A stretch of DNA of 64,000 bases from Rhodococcoides corynebacterioides NBRC 14404. GTDB taxonomy: Bacteria > Actinomycetota > Actinomycetes > Mycobacteriales > Mycobacteriaceae. Location of the stretch: the NCBI RefSeq assembly GCF_001894765.1, contig NZ_BCWV01000004.1:248001-312000 (forward strand), given 5' to 3'. Shown piece after piece: positions 1-9,502 of the stretch (position 1 is the first letter of the stretch; each line of letters opens with the position of its first letter). The translations under genes and the position numbers were made by a program. The notes beneath the pieces are model-generated. The model was not told the DNA's origin. It did not search any database and saw nothing but the letters and a program-made list of their open reading frames with translations.

Positions 1-114
1 TTCACCGCGCGGTCGACGGTGCTGGGCGCACTACGGCAGCTGGTTCTCGGCGGACTGGCCGTCGCCGCGACGTACGCGGTCGGCTCGCTGATTGGCGTCG
101 GCGTCGCGGGCTGA
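1..114 (+). CDS. VIT1/CCC1-like transporter, C-terminal end (partial)
   Basis: Only the last 37 codons are in the window, so the gene starts upstream. The fragment has a short basic stretch ([11 protein letters not shown]) followed by a hydrophobic, Gly/Ala-rich membrane helix ending GVGVAG. This matches the usual end of the VIT1/CCC1 iron/manganese transporter family, whose last helix follows an R-S-x-L-x-x-x-L-R-Q segment. The downstream MFS gene runs convergently, and its hydrophilic tail is read through the last 84 bases of this gene. The family call rests on one helix only; another polytopic membrane protein is possible. Confidence 0.55.
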   Translation, partial: FTARSTVLGALRQLVLGGLAVAATYAVGSLIGVGVAG

Positions 115-1350
115 CCCGGATCCGGAGTCGGCGGGCTCCGCGACGAGCGGACGACCGATGGTGTCGGGCACGACCGACCAGCCCACCGCGGCGACCAGCA
201 GAATGGCCCCGGACGTCCCGAACGCCCACGCATAGGACAGCTCCTCGACCAGCACCCCGGCGACGAGCGGGCCGATGACGGACCCGACGTCCATCGCCAT
301 CTGGAACGCCGCCAACACCGGACCTCCGCGTGCGCGTGACCCCACGAGGTCGGCCACCGCGGCCTGCTGGGTCGGTGTGATCAGACCCGAACCCACGCCC
401 GCCACGAAGGTGAGCACCAGGAACACCACCGTCGACCCGGACACCCCCATGCCGGCCGTCGTCGCACCGCAGACCGCCAGGCCGACGATCAGGAAGGGCT
501 TGCGGCCGTGGCGGTCCGACCACCGACCCGCCGGGACGAGCACCACGGCGTTGCCGACGGCGAACACCGCGAGCGCGATGGCCGCCATCGAATCCGGTTG
601 GTTCAGTGCGCCGACGACGAAGAGCGGCACGATCGCCGTGCGGACCCCGAACACGGCCCACCCGTTGGCGAAGTTGGACAACAACGCCGACCGGTAGATC
701 GGCGACCGGACCGCGTCGGCGAACCGCACGGCGACGGGCGCCGAGTCGAGGTCCACGTCCTTCACCGGGCTGCGCAGACCGACCGCGACGACGGCCGCGG
801 CGATCACGAGCGTCACGGCGTAGAACACGAACGGCGCTCGCAGTCCGCCGATCTCGAGGACCACCCCGCCCACGAACGGTCCCAGCACGGTGCCGGCGAG
901 GAAACTCGACGCGTACATCCCCGACACCCGGCCGCGCCGGTCCGGCGGCGCGATACGGATCAGGAGCCCGAGCGCCGACACTGTGAACATGGTCGAGCCG
1001 ATGCCGCCGAGCGACCGGAACAGCAGCAGTTGCCAGTACGTCTGCGCGACGGCGCACAGTCCCGTCGACACGGCGACGACGGTCAACCCGGTGATGTAGA
1101 CCCGTCGTTCGCCGATGCGCTGGACGAGCGCCCCGGACGCGGGCGCGAACAGCAACCGAGTGGCGGCGAACGCGCTGATGATCGCCGTCGCCGCGAACTC
1201 GGTGACTCCGAAGTTCCGAGCGAAGCCCGGCAGAGCGGGTGCGACGATGCCGAATCCCAGCGCGATGACGAACGCCGCCGAGATCAGGATCCGGATGTCC
1301 CGATCGGTCGAACCGCGAGCCGGAGAGCTCGGGGACTCCGGCCGAGTCAC
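31..1350 (-). CDS. MFS transporter (drug:H+ antiporter-like)
   Basis: A 439-aa major facilitator protein with about twelve hydrophobic helices. A motif-A-like loop (QRIGERR) lies between the second and third helices, and DRHGRKP lies in the matching loop of the second half. These features fit proton-driven efflux of small molecules at the inner membrane; the substrate cannot be read from sequence. The GTG start at 1350 overlaps the TGA of pgm (GTGA), so translation is probably coupled to pgm. The last 45 or so residues are hydrophilic and overlap the convergent VIT-like gene, which suggests a loosely constrained tail. Confidence 0.85.
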   Translation of the reverse strand: MTRPESPSSPARGSTDRDIRILISAAFVIALGFGIVAPALPGFARNFGVTEFAATAIISAFAATRLLFAPASGALVQRIGERRVYITGLTVVAVSTGLCAVAQTYWQLLLFRSLGGIGSTMFTVSALGLLIRIAPPDRRGRVSGMYASSFLAGTVLGPFVGGVVLEIGGLRAPFVFYAVTLVIAAAVVAVGLRSPVKDVDLDSAPVAVRFADAVRSPIYRSALLSNFANGWAVFGVRTAIVPLFVVGALNQPDSMAAIALAVFAVGNAVVLVPAGRWSDRHGRKPFLIVGLAVCGATTAGMGVSGSTVVFLVLTFVAGVGSGLITPTQQAAVADLVGSRARGGPVLAAFQMAMDVGSVIGPLVAGVLVEELSYAWAFGTSGAILLVAAVGWSVVPDTIGRPLVAEPADSGSGSARDADANQRADRVRRGDGQSAENQLP

Positions 1351-2987
1351 GCTCCGGACAGCACGGACGACACCAACTCGCGCGCCGCCGCCTGCACCTC
1401 GGCGAGGTGGTCGTCACCACGGAACGATTCGGCGTAGATCTTGTAGACGTTCTCGGTGCCGGACGGGCGCGCGGCGAACCACGCGCTGTCCGTGGTCACC
1501 TTCAGCCCGCCGAGCGCGGCCCCGTTACCGGGTGCCGTCGTCAGCGTCGCGGTGATGGGCTCGCCGGCCAGCTCGGTGGCGGTGACCTGCTCCGCCGAGA
1601 GCTTCGCCAGCACGGCCTTCTGCTCCCGCGAGGCGGGGGCGTCGGTCCGCGCGTACGACGGAGCGCCGTGGCGGTCGGCCAACGCGGCGTACCGCTGCGA
1701 CGGGGTCTCGCCGGTGACGGCGGTGATCTCGGAGGCGAGCAACGCCAGGACGATGCCGTCCTTGTCGGTCGTCCACACGGATCCGTCGCGCCGCAGGAAC
1801 GATGCGCCGGCGCTCTCCTCCCCGCCGAAACCGAGTGTGCCCGTGACCAGTCCGTCGACGAACCACTTGAACCCGACCGGCACCTCGACCAGTCGGCGAT
1901 CCAGCGCCGCCACCACCCGGTCGATCATCGACGAGCTCACCAGTGTCTTGCCCACCGCCGTGTCCGCCGACCAGTCCGGTCGGTGCGAGAACAGGTAGTC
2001 GATCGCGACGGCGAGGTAGTGGTTCGGGTTCATCAGCCCGCCGTCGGGCGTGACGATGCCGTGTCGATCCGCGTCGGCGTCGTTGCCGGTGGCGATGTCG
2101 TAGCGGTCGCGCACCTCGATGAGCGAGGCCATCGCGTTCGGCGACGAGCAGTCCATGCGGATCTTGCCGTCGGTGTCGAGCGTCATGAAGCGCCACGTGG
2201 CGTCGACGAGCGGGTTGACGACCTCGAGGTCGAGCCGATGACGCTCGGCGATCGCGCCCCAGTAGTCGACCGCCGCGCCGCCGAGCGGGTCGGCGCCGAT
2301 GCGCACGCCGGCGGATCGCACGGCGTCGAGGTCGAGGATGGACGGAAGATCGTCGACGTACGTTCCCAGGTAGTCGTACTTCTCGGCGGACTGCGCCAGC
2401 GCCCGCGCGAGCGGCACGCGCCGCACGGACGAGACGCCCTGCCGCAGAATCTCGTTGGCGCGTGCGGCGATGACCGAGGTCGCGTCGCTGTCGGCAGGAC
2501 CACCGTTGGGCGGGTTGTACTTGAATCCGCCGTCGCGGGGCGGATTGTGCGACGGCGTGACGACGATGCCGTCCGCCTGCGCCGCGGGCCCGGAGGCGTT
2601 GTGCCGCAGGATCGCGTGACTCACGGCCGGCGTGGGGGTGTACCGGTCCGCCGAATCGATCAGCACGGCAACGTCGTTCGCGGCGAGCACCTCCAGCGCC
2701 GAGGCCCAGGCCGGCTCGGACAACGCATGGGTGTCCCGGCCGAGGAACAGCGGACCCGTGATGCCCTGCTCGGTGCGGTACTCGACGATGGCCTGCGTGG
2801 TGGCCACGATGTGGTCCTCGGTGAACGCCGCGTCCAGGCTCGATCCACGGTGCCCGGACGTGCCGAACACCACCTGCTGATCGGGGTTCTCGGGGTCCGG
2901 CTTCTGCGTGTAGTACGCGGTGACCAGGTGCGGAAGGTCCACCAGATCGGACGGCTCCGCGCGTCGTCCCGCTCGCTCGTGCGCCAC
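1347..2987 (-). CDS. pgm: phosphoglucomutase (alpha-D-glucose phosphate-specific)
   Basis: The enzyme interconverts glucose-1-phosphate and glucose-6-phosphate and feeds glycogen, trehalose and nucleotide-sugar synthesis. The 546-aa product has the length of E. coli Pgm. The phosphoserine loop TPSHNP falls at residues 144-149 (catalytic Ser146), the Mg-binding loop reads DADADRHG, and the sugar loop region contains GGEESAG. The start is the GTG at 2987, preceded by a GAGGAG ribosome site; the open frame continues upstream but is unsupported there. The stop overlaps the MFS start. treZ, another glucan/trehalose gene, is nearby on the other strand. Confidence 0.95.
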   Translation of the reverse strand: MAHERAGRRAEPSDLVDLPHLVTAYYTQKPDPENPDQQVVFGTSGHRGSSLDAAFTEDHIVATTQAIVEYRTEQGITGPLFLGRDTHALSEPAWASALEVLAANDVAVLIDSADRYTPTPAVSHAILRHNASGPAAQADGIVVTPSHNPPRDGGFKYNPPNGGPADSDATSVIAARANEILRQGVSSVRRVPLARALAQSAEKYDYLGTYVDDLPSILDLDAVRSAGVRIGADPLGGAAVDYWGAIAERHRLDLEVVNPLVDATWRFMTLDTDGKIRMDCSSPNAMASLIEVRDRYDIATGNDADADRHGIVTPDGGLMNPNHYLAVAIDYLFSHRPDWSADTAVGKTLVSSSMIDRVVAALDRRLVEVPVGFKWFVDGLVTGTLGFGGEESAGASFLRRDGSVWTTDKDGIVLALLASEITAVTGETPSQRYAALADRHGAPSYARTDAPASREQKAVLAKLSAEQVTATELAGEPITATLTTAPGNGAALGGLKVTTDSAWFAARPSGTENVYKIYAESFRGDDHLAEVQAAARELVSSVLSGA

Positions 2988-3016
2988 GTTCGTTCTCCTC
3001 GCTGCCGACGACTCGT

Positions 3017-3067
3017 GTCGACCCTGCCGACTGGGGTCGATCCTGTCGACTCCGTCGAACCTCTCGA
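3017..3067. repeat. degenerate 9-10 bp TCGAC tandem repeat upstream of pgm
   Basis: Six TCGA/TCGG cores recur every 9-10 bp in the gap between the LON-domain gene and pgm (unit roughly TCGACNGGN on the minus strand). This places them in the pgm leader or promoter region. They may be a protein-binding array or simply low-complexity GC-rich DNA. Confidence 0.5.
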
Positions 3068-3069
3068 CC

Positions 3070-3720
3070 CTATCCCCGCGAGAACTCGGCGACGGCAGTG
3101 ACGTCCTCGACCGCCGACGCCAGTACCCGCAGCCGCTCCCCCGGCGTCTCCGCCGTGAGGACCTTCGCGCGGTCCGCCGACCCCAGCGGCAACGACGACG
3201 CGAACTCCCACAGGGACGTCGGTTCGCCGTACGCCCCGGCCGGATCGAGCACCGGCGTCTCCGGCGGCGGCAGGTCACGACGTTCGGAGATGTCGCGGAG
3301 GACGTCGAACAATCGCTCGGTGAGGTCGCGCACCTGCTCGTACTGCTCGTCGCGGGCGGGCTCGTGGTCGGAGTCCGGCCAGTCCTCGACAGTGGCGCGC
3401 GGATACGGATCGTCCGGCAGCCATTCGAGGACGCGGATGCGGTGGAGCCCGGTGCACTCGAGCACGTACCGACCGTCGGGCGTCTGCACCGCCTGGTCGA
3501 CCCGAACCATCACCCCGGCCGTTCCGCGGACGTCACCGCCGCCGACCTCGTGGCCCCGCTCGATCAGCACCACCCCGAACTGCGCGTCGCCGACGACGAT
3601 GTCCTCGATCATCGCGCGGTACCGCGGCTCGAAGACGTGCAGCGGGAGCGCATCACCGGGCAGGATCACGCTGCCGAGCGGAAACATCGGCAGCGGCGAG
3701 TGGGTGGTCACCCTCTCCAC
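3070..3720 (-). CDS. LON peptidase substrate-binding domain protein
   Basis: A 216-aa stand-alone LON N-terminal (LON-SB) domain with no ATPase or protease domain. The hallmark start [15 protein letters not shown] and the FEPRYR motif are clear, followed by a helical C-terminal half (about residues 120-216). Such proteins are widespread in actinobacteria; their role is unproven, though substrate recognition for proteolysis is the usual guess. Two GTG starts, 3720 and 3711, are equally plausible. The open frame upstream of them enters the esterase gene and looks unreal. The gap to pgm is 82 bp, so co-transcription is possible. Confidence 0.85.
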   Translation of the reverse strand: MERVTTHSPLPMFPLGSVILPGDALPLHVFEPRYRAMIEDIVVGDAQFGVVLIERGHEVGGGDVRGTAGVMVRVDQAVQTPDGRYVLECTGLHRIRVLEWLPDDPYPRATVEDWPDSDHEPARDEQYEQVRDLTERLFDVLRDISERRDLPPPETPVLDPAGAYGEPTSLWEFASSLPLGSADRAKVLTAETPGERLRVLASAVEDVTAVAEFSRG

Positions 3721-3790
3721 TGTGCCACTGCCACCGCCCGAATCGTGTGCGGAAATCCGTGTACAGCACGGACTACTGCACACGATCGGG

Positions 3791-5446
3791 TCAGGAGACG
3801 CCCGCCCAGAACCCGCACCGGTGGACGTCGGCGACGTCGGTGACCGGCTCGGCGCGGTCCCGGTCGAACTGCAGGGCGGGGTTGCCGGGGGCACCGGAGT
3901 CCGGCCACGCGGGCAGGCCGGGGCCGTTGGGGTCGCCGGTGTGCGCGAAGGTCGCCCAGGTCCGCTTCATGCGGTCGGCGAGGGCGGCGGCGGAGCCCGT
4001 CCACGGCACCGGGATGCCACCGAGCCGGGAGAACAGGTAGGGCACGTCGGCGGCGTGGAACGCCCCGGGCAACAGCGGACCACCGCGGGCGAGCGGCGCC
4101 TCGGTGAAGCGGTACTGCCAGACCCGCGCGCCACCGGCTCGGGCCGCGTCCGCCGTGACGACGGTCGGGCACGCGAACAGCGAATCGGTCCACACCGCGG
4201 ACAGGGCGTCGGCCGACGTCGGGTAGGAGTCCACGGGGTAGGCGGCCAGGATCGCGTCCGCGTCCTCGGGATACACCTCGCGCACGGACGCGGCGACACT
4301 CTCGGCCGTGGGCACGCGACCGGCGAGGTAGTCGAAGAGGACGACGAAGGTACCACCCTCCTCGGAGTTGCTGCCCATCAGGATCGGGACGTCGGCGGAG
4401 GCACCGGCCCGCAGTGCACCCTCCGGCGTGTCCGTGAGCACGACGCCGTCCACCACCGGTGTCCACGTCGCGTTCGGGCTCGTGAACTTGTGCGTGGTGG
4501 ACTCCAGCAACCGGTCGACCGGGAGGCCGCGGAGGCAGGCGAGTCGCCCCGGACCGTCGCCGCATCCCATCTCCTCGGCGAAGGCGGCGCCCCGGGCGAA
4601 GGCGACCTCGCGACTCGGGGGCACGAGCGGGCTCCGCGAACACGGCCCGCTCTGCACGATCGCCTTCCGGAACAGTCCGGCCGAGCGCGGCGACGCCAGG
4701 TGCGTGCACACGCTCATCCCGCCCGCGGATTCGCCGAAGATCGTGACGTTCGACGGGTCGCCGCCGAACGCGGCGATGTTGTCCCGCACCCACCGCAGCG
4801 CGAACTGCTGATCCTCGATGCCCTGATTACCCGTCGCCCCACCGGATTCGGCGGCGAGCTCGGGCAGCGCGAGGAACCCGAACGACCCGACGCGATAGTT
4901 CGGGATCGCGACGATCACGTCGCCGTCGCGGACCAGCTGGGACGGCGAGTCGTACTGCGTCGTGTTGCCGACGACGAACGCGCCGCCGTACAGGTACACC
5001 ATCACCGGGAGCGATCGGCCCGCGGCGTTCGGCGGAACGTAGAGGTCGATGCCGAGGCAGTCCTCCGAGTTCGTCGGCAGCACGGGAATCGGCGGCAGCA
5101 CGGGGTTCGTCGGCAGGTCCGGCAGCGGCACCGCCTGCGGGCACTGATCGTCGTGCCGGATCGCCTCTCGGACCCCGGTCCACCCCGGCGCCGGCCGCGG
5201 CGAGGCGTACCGGTCGGCCACCGCCATCGGCACGCCGAAGTACTGGTCGATGCCGTCCCGCGAGAAGCCGGAGATGGCGCCGCCGGCCACCGTCACGACC
5301 GGAACGGCGAACGCCGGACCCGCGGTCAGCGTCGAGGCCAGGGCCACCGTGGCGACGAGAACGCCGAGACGGCGCAGCAGAACAGGACGCGGCCGAACAG
5401 AGCGTGGCCGAACAGAGCGTGGCCGAACAGAGCGCAGTGACACCAT
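3791..5446 (-). CDS. secreted type-B carboxylesterase/lipase
   Basis: A 551-aa alpha/beta-hydrolase of the carboxylesterase/cholinesterase family. The signal peptide has an unusually long, basic n-region made of three RSVRP repeats (residues 5-19), a hydrophobic core (about 27-45) and a likely cleavage after AFA47. The oxyanion hole is YGGAF (153-157), the nucleophile elbow GESAGG has Ser240, an acid candidate sits in NSEEGG, and the His is in GAFHAADVPYLF. Two Cys pairs suggest disulfides, as expected outside the cell. The ATG at 5446 follows a G-rich ribosome site. It is transcribed divergently from treZ. Substrate unknown. Confidence 0.9.
   Translation of the reverse strand: MVSLRSVRPRSVRPRSVRPRPVLLRRLGVLVATVALASTLTAGPAFAVPVVTVAGGAISGFSRDGIDQYFGVPMAVADRYASPRPAPGWTGVREAIRHDDQCPQAVPLPDLPTNPVLPPIPVLPTNSEDCLGIDLYVPPNAAGRSLPVMVYLYGGAFVVGNTTQYDSPSQLVRDGDVIVAIPNYRVGSFGFLALPELAAESGGATGNQGIEDQQFALRWVRDNIAAFGGDPSNVTIFGESAGGMSVCTHLASPRSAGLFRKAIVQSGPCSRSPLVPPSREVAFARGAAFAEEMGCGDGPGRLACLRGLPVDRLLESTTHKFTSPNATWTPVVDGVVLTDTPEGALRAGASADVPILMGSNSEEGGTFVVLFDYLAGRVPTAESVAASVREVYPEDADAILAAYPVDSYPTSADALSAVWTDSLFACPTVVTADAARAGGARVWQYRFTEAPLARGGPLLPGAFHAADVPYLFSRLGGIPVPWTGSAAALADRMKRTWATFAHTGDPNGPGLPAWPDSGAPGNPALQFDRDRAEPVTDVADVHRCGFWAGVS
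5391..5435. repeat. three 15-bp in-frame repeats in esterase signal peptide
   Basis: Three tandem copies of a 15-bp unit (ggccgaacagagcgt on the plus strand; the last copy ends in c) encode the RSVRP repeats. Copy-number change would lengthen or shorten the positively charged n-region without a frameshift. Confidence 0.85.
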
Positions 5447-5562
5447 GATTCCCCCCGGAACACGGTCCCCGACGAACCGTGGCGCGCTCACCGTAGCGCG
5501 ACGTCGGTCATACCGGACGGTGTTCGGGTGTGGACGAGCCGTCGCCCGGGTACCGGGGACGC

Positions 5563-7338
5563 ATGAGCCCCTCCCCGTCCTCGGACACCGCCGCCACTCG
5601 CACGTTCTCCGTGTGGGCGCCGACCCCCGACCGCGTGCGCCTGCACCTCGACGGCGAGTTGCACGAGATGCGCGAGACGGACGGCTGGTGGTCGGTGGAC
5701 GTGGCCGCGGCCGACGGGGCGCGGTACGGCTTCGTCCTCGACGACGACGACGCGGTGATCCCCGATCCGCGCTCGCCCCGCCAGCCCGACGGGGTGCACG
5801 AGCCGTCGGCGGTGTTCGACGTCGACCGCACGGCGTGGACGGACGACGGGTGGACCGGTCGCCCGTTGGCGGGCGGGGTCCTCTACGAGCTGCACATCGG
5901 CACGTTCACCCCGGAGGGCACGTTCGACGCCGCGATCGACAAGCTCGACCATCTGGTCGACCTGGGCATCACGTTCGTGGAGGTCATGCCGGTCAACGGG
6001 TTCAACGGCACCCACAACTGGGGGTACGACGGCGTTCTCTGGTACACCGTGCACGAAGGGTACGGCGGTCCGGCCGGACTGCAGCGCTTCGTCGACGCCT
6101 GCCACGCCCGCGGGCTGGCCGTCGCGCTCGACGTGGTCTACAACCATCTCGGCCCGTCCGGCAACTACCTGGAGAAGTTCGGCCCGTACCTCGCCGAGGG
6201 TGCCAATTCCTGGGGCCGCACCGTGAACGTCGCGGAGAGCGGATCGGACGTGGTGCGGCGGTACATCGTCGACAACGCCCTGCGCTGGTTCGACGAGTTC
6301 CACATCGACGCCCTGCGACTCGACGCCGTCCACGCCCTCGCCGACACCACCGCGGTGCACATCCTCGAACAGCTGGCCGTCGAATCCGAATCGCTGTCCG
6401 CACACGTCGGACGTCCGCTGTCGCTCGTCGCCGAGAGCGATCTGAACGATCCGACACTGATCACCCCGCGCGCGGGCGGCGGATACGGTCTGACCGCCCA
6501 GTGGGACGACGACGTCCACCACGCGGTCCACGCGGCGGTGTCCGGCGAACGGCAGGGTTACTTCGGCGACTTCGGCTCGATGTCCTGCCTCGCCACGACG
6601 TTGAGTCACGGGTTCTTCCACGCCGGCACGTTCTCGTCGTTCCGGGGCCGGGTCCACGGCCGACCGGTCGATCCGCGGGTGCTGCCGGCCAGTTCGCTGG
6701 TCGCCTACACCACGACGCACGATCAGGTGGGCAACCGCGCGATCGGTGATCGGCCGGGCCACTACCTCACCACGGGTCAGCAGGCCGTCAAGGCCGCCCT
6801 GATCCTGCTGTCCCCTTTCACGCCGATGCTCTTCATGGGCGAGGAATTCGACGCGTCGTCGCCCTTCCAGTTCTTCACCTCGCACCCCGAACCCGAACTC
6901 GGGAAGGCGACTGCCGAGGGCCGCAAGGCCGAATTCGCCTCGCACGGCTGGGATTCCGACGACATCCCTGATCCGCAGGACCCGGCGACCTTCGAGCGAT
7001 CGAAGCTGAACTGGAGCGAGGTCACGGAGGGGAAGCACGCTCGACTGCTGGAGATCTACCGGAGCCTGCTCGCCCTGCGTGCCGAACGCCCCGAGTTCAC
7101 CGACCCGTGGCTGACGAACGTCCGGGTGGACCACGACGAGGACGAACGCTGGATCGTGGTGCACCGCCGACGGGTCGGGACGCCGGGGCGAGGGACGGCG
7201 CTGGTCTGCAACCTGTCCGACGCCCCGGTCACCGTCCCGGTGGGCGGTACGCCGGTGCTGTGGTCGAGCGAGTCGACCAGCGACCGCACCGGCTCGTCCA
7301 CCACCGTGCCCGGTCACTCCTTCGTCGTGCTGACCTGA
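5563..7338 (+). CDS. treZ: malto-oligosyltrehalose trehalohydrolase
   Basis: A GH13 enzyme that releases trehalose from maltooligosyl-trehalose, the second step of the TreY-TreZ route from glycogen. The 591-aa product has an N-terminal beta-sandwich (about residues 12-90), then the catalytic barrel with GH13 region I (DVVYNH, 190-195), region II (ALRLDAVH, nucleophile Asp254) and acid/base Glu in LVAESD, and a C-terminal beta domain. The ATG at 5563 follows GGGGAC; an in-frame GTG at 5530 would add 11 residues. Neither treX nor treY is adjacent, which is unusual. The end overlaps the convergent DHA2 gene by 25 bp. Confidence 0.93.
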   Translation: MSPSPSSDTAATRTFSVWAPTPDRVRLHLDGELHEMRETDGWWSVDVAAADGARYGFVLDDDDAVIPDPRSPRQPDGVHEPSAVFDVDRTAWTDDGWTGRPLAGGVLYELHIGTFTPEGTFDAAIDKLDHLVDLGITFVEVMPVNGFNGTHNWGYDGVLWYTVHEGYGGPAGLQRFVDACHARGLAVALDVVYNHLGPSGNYLEKFGPYLAEGANSWGRTVNVAESGSDVVRRYIVDNALRWFDEFHIDALRLDAVHALADTTAVHILEQLAVESESLSAHVGRPLSLVAESDLNDPTLITPRAGGGYGLTAQWDDDVHHAVHAAVSGERQGYFGDFGSMSCLATTLSHGFFHAGTFSSFRGRVHGRPVDPRVLPASSLVAYTTTHDQVGNRAIGDRPGHYLTTGQQAVKAALILLSPFTPMLFMGEEFDASSPFQFFTSHPEPELGKATAEGRKAEFASHGWDSDDIPDPQDPATFERSKLNWSEVTEGKHARLLEIYRSLLALRAERPEFTDPWLTNVRVDHDEDERWIVVHRRRVGTPGRGTALVCNLSDAPVTVPVGGTPVLWSSESTSDRTGSSTTVPGHSFVVLT

Positions 7339-8849
7339 CTCGACCGCCCGCGCAGTGCCCACGCCACCAGCGCCGCGTTGGCGAGGAGAATCGCCGCGGT
7401 GACCGTCGCCGCGGCGTGCATCCCGTCCACGAACGCCGCCTGCGCGGAGGCTCGCAGCACGTCCCCGACCTCGCCGGGGAGCGACCCGGCGAGTGCGACG
7501 GCTTCGCCCAGCGTCTCGCGGGCGTGCCCGGCGTTCTCGGCGGTCAGGCCCGTGACGTCGACGCCGGAGCGGAAGATGCCCAGGACGACGGACCCGAGAA
7601 CGGCGACACCCAGCGCGATACCGAGTTCGTACGCCGTCTCCGACACGGCCGAGGCGGCGCCGGCGCGTTCGGGGCGAACCGAGCCGATGACGAGGTCGGA
7701 CGTGAGGGTGAGGGCCAGGCCGGCCGCGACACCGACGGCGACGAAGGCCGCGACGAACGTCAGGCGACCGTCGATCGTCCCGAGCCGCGTCAGCACCAGC
7801 GCGCCGAGCGCGCCGATCAACAGGCCCGCGGTGAGCACCGTGCCGGGCTGCCACCGCCGGACGAGGTAGGCGGCGAGCAGCGACGCCGCCATGTTGGCCG
7901 CGGTGCCCGGGATCAGGAACAGGCCGGCGGCCAGCGGTGACAGTCCGAGCACCGACTGCAGGTACTGCGAGCCGAAGAAGAGCACGCCGGCCAGCGCGAA
8001 GATCGACAGCAGGTTCGTGATCACGGCGGTCGAGAACTGCCGCTGCGCGAACAGGCTCAGGTCGATCATCGGCGAGGTCGAGCGGCGCTGCCGTCGGACG
8101 AACGCCCAGCCCGAGGCCAGGCCGACCAGAGCGATCGGCAGCAACTCGACACCGAGACCGTGCGCGACGGCCTCCTTGACGACGTAGACCAGCGGCACGA
8201 TCGCCACGATGGACAGGACGGCGCCGAGCAGATCGAATGCGCCCGGCGCGGGGTCCTTCGACTCCGGGATCGCGATCGGGCCGGCGACGACGAGCACGAT
8301 CATGACCGGCACGTTGATCAGGAACACCGACCCCCACCAGAAGTGCTCGAGCAGCACGCCACCGATGACGGGACCTGCCGCGGCGCCGCCCCCGGCCATC
8401 GCGCCCCACACGCCGATGGCGAGGGTGCGTTCGCCGGGGTTCGTGAACATCGACCGGATCAGTCCGAGAGTCGCGGGCATGAGCGTGGCCCCGGCGACGC
8501 CCTGCATGATGCGGGCGGCGATGAGCATGGCGGGGTCGACGGCGAACGCCGCCACCACCGAGGACAGCCCGAAGCCCACCGAGCCGATCAGCAGGAGCCG
8601 CCGGCGCCCGATCCGGTCCCCGAGCGTGCCCATGGTCACCAGGAGACCGGCGAGCACGAACGAGTAGATGTCGATGATCCACAGCAACTCGGTGCCGGAG
8701 GGCTGCAGATCGGCGCTGAGGAACGGCAGCGCGATGTCGAGCACCGTCCCGTCGACGGCGACCAGCATGACCGCTCCGGCGAGGACGCACAGGCCCACCC
8801 AGTCACGGCGCGTGGCGCGCGCGGCGTCGGGGGCGACGGACACAGACAC
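7314..8849 (-). CDS. DHA2-family (14-TM) MFS drug efflux transporter
   Basis: A 511-aa protein with about 14 membrane helices. The first contains VDGTVLDIALP, the DHA2 motif with a membrane Asp. Motif A reads GTLGDRIGRRR and the antiporter motif C region lies near GVWGAMAGGGAA. The family (QacA/SmvA/LfrA-like) pumps cationic drugs and dyes with proton exchange. The GTG at 8849 has an ideal AAGGAG ribosome site; the upstream open frame is not needed. A TetR gene is transcribed divergently and two copies of a 17-bp motif lie between them, so it is likely repressed by that TetR. Confidence 0.92.
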   Translation of the reverse strand: MSVSVAPDAARATRRDWVGLCVLAGAVMLVAVDGTVLDIALPFLSADLQPSGTELLWIIDIYSFVLAGLLVTMGTLGDRIGRRRLLLIGSVGFGLSSVVAAFAVDPAMLIAARIMQGVAGATLMPATLGLIRSMFTNPGERTLAIGVWGAMAGGGAAAGPVIGGVLLEHFWWGSVFLINVPVMIVLVVAGPIAIPESKDPAPGAFDLLGAVLSIVAIVPLVYVVKEAVAHGLGVELLPIALVGLASGWAFVRRQRRSTSPMIDLSLFAQRQFSTAVITNLLSIFALAGVLFFGSQYLQSVLGLSPLAAGLFLIPGTAANMAASLLAAYLVRRWQPGTVLTAGLLIGALGALVLTRLGTIDGRLTFVAAFVAVGVAAGLALTLTSDLVIGSVRPERAGAASAVSETAYELGIALGVAVLGSVVLGIFRSGVDVTGLTAENAGHARETLGEAVALAGSLPGEVGDVLRASAQAAFVDGMHAAATVTAAILLANAALVAWALRGRSSQVSTTKE

Positions 8850-8863
8850 GAGAACTCCTTCCA

Positions 8864-8880
8864 ACCGTCCAGCCGGTACA
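8864..8880. promoter_or_regulatory. probable TetR operator, copy 1
   Basis: The 17-bp sequence accgtccagccggtaca recurs exactly at 8905-8921, and its outer ACCG/CGGT arms are inverted. This copy sits just upstream of the efflux-gene ribosome site and downstream of a minus-strand TATGCT -10 candidate (8894-8899). Bound TetR would therefore block elongation or promoter clearance of the efflux gene. Confidence 0.7.
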
Positions 8881-8904
8881 GCGGACGGAGCGAGCATAGC
8901 AACG

Positions 8905-8921
8905 ACCGTCCAGCCGGTACA
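8905..8921. promoter_or_regulatory. probable TetR operator, copy 2, over tetR promoter
   Basis: Second exact copy of the 17-bp motif, 41 bp (about four helical turns) from the first. It overlaps a TACAGT -10 candidate (8918-8923) seven to eight bases before the tetR ATG. Autorepression is likely, and the tetR mRNA may be leaderless. Confidence 0.7.
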
Positions 8922-8929
8922 GTGAGATC

Positions 8930-9502
8930 ATGGCCACGGAGACTCGGGACCGCATCCTGGACGCACTCGAGGACATCCTGGTGCGCGACGGCACCGACAA
9001 GGCCACCCTGGACGCCGTCGCCGCGGGCGCCGGGGTGTCCAAAGGTGGTCTGCTGTATCACTTCCCGAGCAAGGACGCGATGATGGCGGCCATGGTCCGG
9101 CGCCTCGCCGAGCGGGCCGAACGCAAGCGCCTGCAGGCGGCGGACGCCGGTGCGTCCCTGGCCGAGTGGTACCTCTCCCCGCCCGTCACGCCGTCGACGT
9201 CCCGCCGCACCGACGACACTGTCCCCGACGACGATGCGGTCGAGATCGCGCTCTTCCGGTCCACCCTCGCGGCGTTCCGCAGCACGGACGGCGCACCGGG
9301 CGCGGTCCAGGATGCCGTCGTCGAGATGATGGGGATGTACGACCGCGTGCTGCAGGACGAGTTCGACGATCCCGTGCACGCGGAGATCGTGCGCCTGGTG
9401 GGCGACGGGCTGTACCTGGCCGCGCTCGTCGGGCTACCGGGGCCGGATCCGGACCTGCACCGCCGCGTCGTCGAGCGGTTGCTCCGCAATCAGGTCAGGT
9501 AG
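8930..9502 (+). CDS. TetR-family repressor of adjacent efflux gene
   Basis: A 190-aa regulator. The N-terminal helix-turn-helix (about residues 27-46, with VAAGAGVSKGGLLYHFPSKD) is typical of TetR. The C-terminal ligand domain is variable and contains a DxxTVPDDDA loop. There is no ribosome site before the ATG; a -10 element 7 bases upstream suggests leaderless translation. The divergent efflux pump and the repeated operators support local autoregulation with a pump substrate as inducer. The end overlaps convergent ilvA by 13 bp. Confidence 0.92.
   Translation: MATETRDRILDALEDILVRDGTDKATLDAVAAGAGVSKGGLLYHFPSKDAMMAAMVRRLAERAERKRLQAADAGASLAEWYLSPPVTPSTSRRTDDTVPDDDAVEIALFRSTLAAFRSTDGAPGAVQDAVVEMMGMYDRVLQDEFDDPVHAEIVRLVGDGLYLAALVGLPGPDPDLHRRVVERLLRNQVR

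Noticed and set aside
5488-8790. An 1100-codon minus-strand frame across treZ and the efflux gene.
   Set aside because: It is a shadow crossing two real, well-identified genes in other frames and has no domain content.
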